From Lobulomyces angularis (Eukaryota > Chytridiomycota > Chytridiomycetes > Lobulomycetales > Lobulomycetaceae), in the NCBI GenBank assembly GCA_027604685.1, contig JADHYX010000109.1, positions 1 to 40,752 of the forward strand: a stretch of 40,752 bases of DNA, written 5' to 3'. A program made the translations under genes and the position numbers. The notes beneath the pieces were generated by a model. That model was not told where the DNA came from. It did no database searches and saw only the letters and a list, made by a program, of their open reading frames with translations. The first letter of the stretch is position 1. Each line of letters starts with the position of its first letter. Shown piece after piece: positions 32,175 through 40,752 of this stretch.

Positions 32175-34197
32175 CTATTCTACCGAGAACCTTTCACGAT
32201 TGCTTAGTAGCCACTTGTCATTAAAATTAGATTCAAAACTTTTTAAACTTTCAAACAGGGGAAAAACGATAAATTCAATAAATCCTTTTTGACATTTACC
32301 AACTTCATCACTTTTTTTTCTATCGCAAAATGGCGATTTTACAGAACCAAAATATTTTTGCTCTAAATCACCTTGTCTGTAAAATTCTTTCATTATTAAA
32401 TTAATCCATTTTGAGTAAATTGTCTCAAAATTCTTTGTTGGATTTGAAACATCAGAGCACTTCATCAACAATCTCATTAATAAATTTTTATCTTCATTAA
32501 TCGTCAAAGGATTGAATTGCGCTCCTCTGGATTTAAACTGTTGAAGTATTGGTACATGAAGGGCTAAGTCTGTTGCTAAAACCAGTTCGATAACAGATGA
32601 TCTAAAGTCGTTGTACAGCTGCGTTTGATTGGAAGAAAAAAAATTATTTTCTTTTTTATCTAAAATCGCAAATGAAGAAGATAAATGATGGTTTTCCAAA
32701 ACGCTGCGATCGTTGTATCTTTTGGCAAGCGAATCATTTGTCTCCTGTAAAAATTTGTTACCTATGAAAATAAAAATTGTTAAAAAAATTCCTTTAACTG
32801 ATTAATATATATTACTAAAACCGGGATGGTCATGATCATGAATTGCGGCGCCAATATATAGGGCTAATAAATCTTCGTCATTCAAAACTTTGCGTATTTT
32901 TGGTAAGCGTGATAAGTAGTAAATACAATGTACAACGTCTGTGGCATGTTGAGAATTGTGAACTAACAAACCAAAAAAAATTAAGTAATAAAATTTAAAT
33001 TTTTTACATCTTAAATCTTTATGGTATCCTTTCTCAATGTTTTCTATAAAGTTCAAAAAATGCATTTCACTTAAATTTAGTCTTTTAAGCAGTCCTGAAG
33101 TTATGCAAATATGCTCCATTAATTGAGTCAATGGTTTCCCATTGGTTGCAATTGTAAATTCAAATATAGGCCAATTATACTCATCGACTATGTTCAGGTA
33201 TTCTTTTATTGACATAATTCCTTTCTTACTTGAGGAACGTCTAATATTTGACATGGATTTTTCAAAATCATTATCACTTTTTCTTATAATATTAGACTTT
33301 GAATCCACCTTTTCCAATTCAATATTAATCTCCATCGTTGTCTCAGACGAATCAGGAGAAACAGTGGATATATCTGACATTTCTATAGAAACCTCCGTTG
33401 CTACAGAATCGAATGCAGGCTGTAGAAATAAAGTTAGTCGAACATTAATAATATTTATTTATTATTTAGTATTACATGTCCGTTATATTGACTTGATTTT
33501 CTGAAGTTATACGGAGAATTCATTAAAGCATTATTCAGTTCCAATTTAGTCTGAAATAAATCCCTTCTCTGTCTTTCTAATCCATAACTTAATATGTTGG
33601 AAAATATTAACCCAGCAAAACAAGTAAAAAGGTTGAGAACTAATTCGTTCAGCTGTCTATCAGCAGGGTAATCAATAATCATACTTTTTATTTGTTTGTT
33701 AAAATTAATATAAATAAAAATTAAAAAATATTTTTTTTATAAGGATTATACTTTTTTAAGAACAAAGCAATCGTAAAGGTAGGAAAGAGAATGATTGTAA
33801 TAAAGATTGTAGTAAAAAAGGGTATTTGTAAAAAGTAAATTGACGTATATAGAGAAAACAGCAATAAACCAGAGCTTGGAAAAGGAGCGGTTAATTGGTG
33901 TGCATCTATAATAAAATACTGGAGTAAAGGAAATATGACTAAAATTAAAGTAGCAGCAAATTTAGTAAAATTGTATTGAGTAAAGTTTGCGAGAGGAATC
34001 TGTAGACATAGTGTGAAGAGGTGCAAATAAAAGTTAGAATTTGATTTTAGGACGAAAAGCAAGTTGAATAAACTTAAACAAAGCAGTATAATAGAGTTGA
34101 AGATAATAATGTATGGGTTTTTGAATGAAAATTGCTTTTTAATGTAAAGCTCTTCTATTGATTTTGATTGAAACTTGAGAGATATCCAAGATATCAT
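32175..34197 (-). CDS. class I cyclic-nucleotide phosphodiesterase with six membrane segments
   Basis: Five exons (34197-33752, 33683-33476, 33419-33008, 32962-32816, 32761-32175) give 599 residues. The N-terminal 200 residues hold about six hydrophobic segments, the last running into LERQRRDLFQTKL, a helical linker. The catalytic domain has RFHNSQHATDVVH (H357, H361), AAIHDHDHPG (H397, D398, H401), NHHLSSSF, LATDLALH and KCSDVSNP, the metal-binding pattern of class I PDEs. It should hydrolyse cAMP or cGMP to the 5' monophosphate at a membrane; nucleotide preference is unknown. The intron at 33007-32963 is 45 nt with no stop, so an unspliced reading stays open and would wrongly insert 15 residues just before the catalytic His. 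Confidence 0.93.
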
Positions 34198-35309
34198 ACT
34201 TTGAAATATATATTCTTGAAAAAAAAAAAAAAAAGGAATTTCTAGTCTTGAAGTTCTATATAAGTATAGTAATTAAGTGTTATGTAAAAATCTTTATATT
34301 TTTTTTTTTTTTTTGGATTCTCAAAATATTTTAAAAAAGAAGGTGAATAATTTTTTACCCACTGGAAAAAGAAAAATGTGTCTTGTTTTGTACAAAAATG
34401 AAAAAGGCAAAACAAATGAAAAACATCAAATATAAGTAGATTGGAAGGGACCTCGTTAATAAATTGCAAGGGAATTGGTGACTAAATTTACAAAATGGAT
34501 TTAAAGAAAGAAATCTATGCGATTTAGCAACGAAACTGTAAGTAATGTTGGATTGAAACCTAATACAAATTTTAACAACCTTGAAAAACTTCAAATCTTG
34601 GTTTTTTGTAGTAAAAGTATTACGTTGAATCCTCTCTAAAACCTCCTGAGTCCTTTCACTCCTTGCAGCTCTTGAGTCCTTGTACTTCAAATGTACTTAA
34701 TCAGTTGAATTGATACAGATTGAGTGCTTGTTCCCCTGAGGAAATAGAGGAGAGAGTTCTCAAAAAAAACACCTGGGGACACCAGATAGGACACAGATTC
34801 ACGAATCACCAGAGCTGCCCAAACTCAACGACTGAAAAAAATACACTCAAAAAGTACTGAAATTAAACATAGTGATCGTGAAGAGCATTTAAGATGGATT
34901 CTGCAGCTGCTCAAATTGACTTTGTTCAGTTAATGACAATCCACATTTGGGGCTGTTGTTACAAGCCTCAAACATTTGATATCACCTTATTAACTATAAT
35001 TAACAATTAATTAACCTATTAGTAGGCTATTACCCATATTTTTATTTAACTTATTCAAGCACTTCAACTCAAATACTCTAATTATATTCTAATTTTTTAT
35101 TACATGCCATATATTATTTACATCTTTTCTGATTTTTTTTTTACATTATTTTACAATTTTCTTTTTCTTTTAAACTACTACTAAATATATACTATATAAA
35201 GTCAATAAAATGCTAATACTGTGTTAATACTAAATTAATAGAAAAAATGAAGATGGGAGGTTTTTTCTTTTTTTCTTTTTTTTTTTTTGGATGAAACAGT
35301 TCTAAACTA
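34198..35309. other. long intergenic region with a less AT-rich core
   Basis: This 1.1-kb stretch lies upstream of the phosphodiesterase start and downstream of the RasGEF stop. The core from about 34600 to 35000 is visibly richer in G and C than other gaps, and then T-rich sequence resumes. Frames here give no recognisable protein. It may be an upstream control region or a decayed element. Confidence 0.5.
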
Positions 35310-38300
35310 TTACTTTTCTAATTTGGAACTAATGAAGTCCCACTCTCTTTCATTTTTCAGTTTTATTCCTCCATAATTACTTAAATATACATCTAAAGAG
35401 TCACAATCACCCTCTACACCTCCTAAAACCCTACTTCTAAACTCCTTATGATCTTCCCCTTTAAGCAATTCATTAACTGCATCTACTGACTTTTTAACTT
35501 TTTTTAAATTACTGCTAATTAATCTAAACTTTTTGAAATAAATCAACTGATCCAACTCTTTCAAACTTGAATTCGACTTTTTTAAAAAGTGGTTCGCCCT
35601 GATTTGGGAAGGTAAAATTTTCCAAATAATGCTCAAATTCATTAAATATATTCCAATAAATGGTATGATAACTTTGTTTTCCCTTTTCGATTTTTCACTG
35701 AATAAAAATTCCTCCATATCGTCAAAAATTTTCCAACTTTTATTTTCTAATGAACAATCTAACGCATACTTTTCCAAACTTTCTACAAAAAAAAAAAAAA
35801 AATTGAATTTAAATTTATTTAAAAAATTTAAAAAATACCAATGGTGGACCAACCTTTGTCAGATAGACCTGACCATGTGCTAGTAAGACTTCTTACAGAA
35901 GGATGCTGTAATGCTAGGAGAATCAAAATCAAAGTTTGATAATTTCCTAATTCTTTGCAGCTCCTAGCTAGTAAAATAAAGGCATCTAAAATATCTATTC
36001 TTGTTGCTAAATCTTTTGTTAACAATATCTCAGAGAGAACCCACTGAAAAGTCTAATAAAAAAATAAAAGCTAATAAATTCTCTTTTTATTAATAATATT
36101 AAGGATTACAGTTTCAAATCTTTTGATTAAACAGGACACAGTGTTTGCACTGTTTTCAATTAAATTAGTTTTGTTTTCAAAATAGGAGGTTGAGGAACAG
36201 AAATTGCCTTCGCTTCGCTCAAAGTTAACTTTTACAAATTCGTCATCAGATATATATACTTTTTCTAAATATTCTCTCCAAAAATTTATGCAACTTCTTT
36301 TTCCTTCTCCTTCAAAGTTAATTATAAAATTTTGATGTGACCAACTCTCAACCTTTAAAAAATCTTGTAATTTCAATTTATTAAAAGTTTTTAATTCCAA
36401 CAAGTACAACTTTTTTGCAATTAAACTTGGTGGATAGTTCAAAACTAAACTTTTTCGTAAGTTTTCGAAATTGTCGGAAGTTGTGGTAATGCTTTTTAAA
36501 ATCTGAAGCTCATCTTTACTGTGTTTAGTTGGTTCACCACTTAAAGGCTTTGTGTTTACCTTTGGCGGTGGTGGTTTAGTTACTACTGCTAATAAATTTT
36601 TGGCAGGTACTGGCTGTGGGTTCTGTAATTCCTCTCGAACCTTCTTGCCATTTTCTAATTCCTTTTGTGATATTGTGCTTTTTACAACAGGATGATTAAC
36701 GACACTGGATCTATAAAATTGTCTCTTATTTTCCCTTTTTAATTTTTCCTCTTCAACTTTAATAATATCTTCATTACTTCCAGCACTAGTATCTCTGGTT
36801 TTTAAAAGGTTTGAAAATAAACTTTTTTTCATTTTTTTTATTTGCGCAGATGAGGAGTACTTTCCACTGCTACACTTCAAAGTTTCATTCACCTTTGTTT
36901 CAGGATGTATATCTTTCACATACACTTTGGACAATGACGGATCATGAATCTGGGTATCTTTTTCATTCAAATTTGGTAATATAACTCCCTTGGCATTATT
37001 AGAAAAGTCAAATGAGACATTGAGGGAAGAACTAGCTGAAAAGTTTGAAGGACCGCTACTTGTCACTGATTTGCAAGTCACTTGACTATCAAACCCATGC
37101 ATGTTGTAAAAAGTTGTGTTTTTTTTTGGTGCTACTTCTTTTCTTGAAAAAGTTGAATAGAAGTCCAATAAATCAGCTTCAACCTCTTCAAACTTTAATA
37201 AACTTTTTTGCTGATTTAATAATTTTGGTTCTTCATATTTTAGATTATTAAGAATGGCTTTTATGAGATTATCCTCTTTAACAGTGTTTTCTGATGTGAA
37301 TTCTAACTCTTTTTGAAGTGATGTTAATGAATTTTTTAATAGCTGAAAAAGTGAAGGAAAGTTCAAAATATCCTCGCTCCAAGAAAGTGACCACCGTCCC
37401 AGTAACTTTAAAGTCCTTTTTCTAAAACCAGCTAATTTTTTTTTTTCCATATCCCTTAACAACATCAAATCTACACTGTTGGGAGTTACACCGTTTCCAT
37501 TTGAGCAGTTGTTACTACACTCGTTGTTTTTAGTACCCTCAGCTTTACTATCTTCTTCCAAATAGTGTTCAAAAATACTATCTTTTGTACAGTACAAGGT
37601 AGCAGAGTTTTCCTTTAAATTTAAATTTGATACTAATATTTCCCCCAAAACAGATGGTGACAAAAAATATCTGAAAGTCAACAAAAAATCCTCAATGAAT
37701 GATGAATCTTAAAGAAAAATAAAAAAATTATTACAAATCACAGATACTATTTTTATTCTCAATTTTTTCTATTTTCTAAAAGATTTTTGGTATATAATTA
37801 CCTTCAGTGGATATTAACCAGTTTGATAACTTATCCACGGTACCAGCTAAGAATTCTACTTCACTTTTCAAAACTTTATTTTGGTATTCATCTAAAAGTA
37901 GAATTTTTCCCTTTCCATCAATATCAATATTCTTTTCCTTTAATATTACATCAATCTTACTGAATTCAGTGAACTGCTCGTCTAAATCGATTACTAATTT
38001 TCCTTCGATCTTTGATAATTCGTCAGTACAGGAAAAATATGATTTTATGGAGTCTCTATTTATATATCTACTAGTTTTCGATGATGCTGTCTTTAATGCA
38101 TTTTCATTGGGTCTTGTATTTTTATCTATTTTATTTTCCGCTGTTGATGCGGTAATTTCTGATGGCTTAGATCTAATGCTTTTTTTTGAAAATGGTTTTA
38201 CGTTCTAATTACAATTAAAAAAAATATAAAGACATTAGTCTTTGCTTTTCAATTTTTACATTTGAGGCTATTTTATCTAAACTTGGTAACAATAGACTGT

Positions 38301-38364
38301 AACATCTATTCGAATCCTGGTCGCTTTTAATGAGCTTGGTGTCTTGATAATAATTTCCTAGCAT
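35310..38364 (-). CDS. Ras guanine-nucleotide exchange factor (RasGEF_N plus CDC25 domain)
   Basis: Five exons (38364-38260, 38204-37802, 37707-36110, 36052-35854, 35782-35310) give 925 residues. After a polar leader, a RasGEF_N module reads LSNWLISTED then FIEDFLLTFRYFLSPSVL. A long Ser/Asn-rich linker contains KPPPPK, a possible SH3 site. The CDC25 domain begins YPPSLIAKKLYLLE, with a roughly 65-residue loop after SWSHQNF, then ATRIDILDAFILLARSCKEL, HPSVRSLTSTW and the C-terminal PFIGIYLMNL. This is the order in Cdc25/Sos/Bud5-type exchangers, which load Ras-family GTPases with GTP. Which GTPase is used cannot be told. The frame of every splice junction is supported by the domain alignment. 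Confidence 0.94.
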
Positions 38365-38916
38365 TATGTGAAAATAAGAAACCAGCGATCGTTCTTTTTC
38401 GATCTTTCTTAAATAGCTGGAATTTCTTTTTTAAAGTCCGATCACGCGACGGGTTCTTTTAAACTTTTTTGATGGGGTCTTTTCTGCATAGCGGGTCTCT
38501 AGAGTTTTACTATATATGAGAAATTAGTGTTTTATAGCTTTTTGTGTAAAATAAATGAACAAGAACTCGAGCAACATTATATTATACTTTTATTTTTTGT
38601 ATGCACATTTCATAAGAAATTTTCGTTTAAAATTATTATTTTAGATAAGATCATATTTAAAGGAGATCTACTACAAAATAAATAATTTTTTGATGGGTTA
38701 AATCAAAACTTGATTTTATTTACTTAGTTACCTTTTTTCTCCGGTGGAGCATCTGTTTCTCCATATAGTTTTTTTTGATAAAATTTTTTTTTTCCAGTTA
38801 GCTAACAATTAGAAAAATTGCTTTTTATTTTGTTTAATTTAATTTTTAATTAAAAAAAATAAAATTTTAAATTGTGCAATATATATCTCTTTACCAAAAA
38901 AGTTGAGCATAAATAA
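38365..38916. promoter_or_regulatory. divergent intergenic region
   Basis: This 552-nt gap separates divergent RasGEF and alcohol dehydrogenase starts. The part near 38435-38510 is relatively GC-rich for this window. CTCCGGTGGAG near 38740 is a short palindrome. No gene is seen, and no tRNA fold could be made. Confidence 0.5.
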
Positions 38917-40561
38917 ATGAAATTGATAAACACGTATTGTGGATATGCTGCTTACGAACAGGGAATAAATGTTAAACAATATGAATTTACAGCAAGATCT
39001 TTTACCGATGATGATATCGAAATTAAAATTACCCATTGTGTATAAAAATAGCTAGAAACTTTTAATGTTGAATTTACAAAAAAACTTTTTTCTTTTTTAT
39101 TTTTTATTGCATATAGGGAATATGCGCAACGTATAAAAATCAATTATTTTTCATTTTCACTATTTTTTTTTTTTTTTCATTTATTAAACTTTTTTTTAAA
39201 GTGACACCTCAATTATAAACGGAGATTGGGGGCCAACCAAGTTTCCTATTATTGTAATTAATGAAAACTATTTTGAAATATAAAAAAAAAATTTCTAAAA
39301 AAAATGTAACTGACATATCAAAAACTGGATTTAGTTGATATTTATTGATTTTTTTTTTAGCCTGGTCATGAAATTATTGGTAAGGTAGTTTATGTTGGAA
39401 AAAACGTCGACTCTAAAAAATATGCTTTAGGTATATATTTGAAAAATAAAGAATTCATGTAAATTTTTTTTCACTTGTAGGTAAGCGAGTAGGTGTTGGA
39501 GCGCAGTGTAATTGCTGTCAAAAATGCGATGATTGTTTGAACAGTAAAGAAAATTTGTGTAGAAAAATGGTTGCCACTTACCATGGGAAGGAAAGGGTAA
39601 CACCTTTAAGCAAGTTTATAATTTTATTCATAAATATGTAGGATGGAAGTATAACTCAGGGAGGTTACTGCAATTATTATCGTTGCAATCATAAATTTGT
39701 TTTTCTCATACCTGATGCTTTATCATCTGAAAGTGCAGCTCCATTAATGTGTGCAGGAATTACGGTTTATTCCCCTTTAGGTATACAAAGAAATTTACTT
39801 TTTGAATTTTTTCAGTTTTAACCCCACAACAGTTAAGTTTCAGGCAAGTGTTGGCACAAACGTTGGAGTTATTGGTAACACATAATAACTTGTCAATAAT
39901 TTATAAAATAGTAAAAAAGGCATTGGCGGCCTTGGTCACCTAGCATTACAGTTTGCTAATAAAATGGGATGTACAGTAACAGCTATATCTTCCTCTGAAA
40001 AAAAGAAAAATGATGCTTTTCAATTTGGCGCGAAATACTTTTTAAATACTTCAGAAAAAAATAACTATAAAAAATTTTATGGAAAGTTTGATATCATATT
40101 GAACACTGCAGCTTTTGGTGAAGATACTGATTGGGCTGAGTTATTCAGATTGCTAAAGGCGGATGGAACTTTTGTTATGTTGGTATTTCCTAATTAATTT
40201 GATGTTTAATTTTTTTTTTTATATTTAGGGTGTTGCAGTAACACCGCTTTTAGTGAATGGCCTTTTACTAATTTCAAGGCAGGTTTCAATTACTGGATCA
40301 TCAATTGGTAACAACTGATAGAATATGTGCAATTCCAAATTTAATGCAGATTCTTTTCTTTTTTGATAAGGTTCGCCAAAGATTATTGAAGAAATGCTGC
40401 AATATGTGGTTGTTCATAACATACAAGCAAAGATAGAAAAATTTGCAATGAAAGATTGTAACAGAGCATTAAAAAAAATGAAATATGGTGGAGGAGGAAA
40501 TTATAGGATTGTACTTTGTAATGAAGAGGAAATTAATGATAAAGTAATGCCAAAACTTTAA
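38917..40561 (+). CDS. zinc-dependent NADP alcohol dehydrogenase (cinnamyl-alcohol type)
   Basis: Ten exons (38917-39039, 39117-39130, 39202-39253, 39361-39430, 39481-39596, 39642-39780, 39833-39874, 39920-40182, 40229-40307, 40371-40561) close at 362 residues. Catalytic zinc ligands lie in [13 protein letters not shown] and LMCAG. The structural zinc site is C-x2-C-x2-C-x7-C ([16 protein letters not shown]). The cofactor loop is [13 protein letters not shown], followed by [10 protein letters not shown] with Ser and Lys after the strand, which favours [16 protein letters not shown] and TYHGK are typical of the yeast Adh6/Adh7 and plant CAD branch, which reduces aldehydes to alcohols in the cytosol. 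Exon 2 is only 14 nt, carrying GICA. Confidence 0.96.
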
Positions 40562-40752
40562 AAAAAAATATTTTATCTGAATTTTTTGATTTTTTTTTTT
40601 TTTTTTTTTAATAAAACAATATGATCTGAAACATTTTTTGTTTTTAATTTATACAAACAAAACCGGATGTATTTTTCTTCTATATTTTTTACAAATATGA
40701 AATTCGAGTTAATGTTGAGAAACAACGCGCGGAGTTGAAATAATACAATGAC

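Noticed and set aside
34355..34690. 111-codon minus-strand frame upstream of the phosphodiesterase
   Set aside because: No recognisable domain and no join in frame to the phosphodiesterase; treated as 5' flank.
38430..38520. GC-richer stretch with GACGGGTTC, checked as a tRNA
   Set aside because: No acceptor, D or anticodon stems can be formed around it.

Overview
The window is about 41 kb of nuclear DNA from a very AT-rich, compact, intron-dense eukaryote. By eye A+T is well above 70%, with many poly-T and poly-A tracts. Almost every gene is split by short introns, mostly 38-70 nt, with GTAA/GTAT-like donors and TTTAG or TACAG acceptors, and all open frames fit the standard code. A fungalysin-type FTP domain, a fungal-style NADP alcohol dehydrogenase, a CBM21 PP1 regulator and a possible GT91-like mannosyltransferase point to a fungus. 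The MARCH5-like ligase, plant-type LRRs, Crinkler-like domains and intron-rich AT-rich genes fit an early-diverging zoosporic (chytrid-like) fungus. The species cannot be named from this sequence. Exon models were spliced by hand so that the frame and the family alignment are both kept; most close exactly.

Layout. 0.3-2.1 kb (-): a type II membrane protein resembling beta-mannosyltransferases. 2.3-6.4 kb: a head-to-head pair of paralogues, each with a Crinkler-like ubiquitin-fold N-terminus, a PPxY motif, one membrane segment and a glycosylated ectodomain; this is the most novel feature. 6.8-8.0 kb (+): ERI1-type exonuclease. 8.1-9.7 kb (-): MARCH5-like RING-CH ligase. 10.3-12.0 kb (+): membrane-anchored Cys-rich LRR protein with one LRR per 72-nt exon. 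12.3-12.8 kb (+): unknown protein with a PP1-docking-like motif. 13.1-13.7 kb (+): PDCD5. 15.1-17.2 kb (+): glycogen-targeting PP1 regulatory subunit. 17.5-19.0 kb (-): cyclin K-like cyclin. 19.5-20.6 kb (+): UBL plus tandem BAG-like co-chaperone. 20.8-22.4 kb (-): monocarboxylate-type MFS transporter. 23.4-25.2 kb (+): three-repeat Myb factor. 25.6-27.8 kb (+): cytochrome P450. 28.0-28.9 kb (-): fungalysin propeptide-only protein. 29.5-30.7 kb (+): type I membrane protein with biased codon use. 31.0-31.9 kb (+): FAHD1-type hydrolase. 32.2-34.2 kb (-): cyclic-nucleotide phosphodiesterase with six membrane segments. 35.3-38.4 kb (-): RasGEF. 38.9-40.6 kb (+): zinc alcohol dehydrogenase.

The genes do not form operons and are mostly housekeeping or signalling genes. 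Themes that recur are ubiquitin-like or ubiquitin-linked proteins (the Crinkler-like pair with PPxY, MARCH5-like, BAG), PP1 docking (CBM21 protein, possibly the 12.3 kb gene) and Ras/cyclic-nucleotide signalling (RasGEF next to the phosphodiesterase). No tRNA, rRNA, CRISPR, intact transposon or viral gene was recognised.
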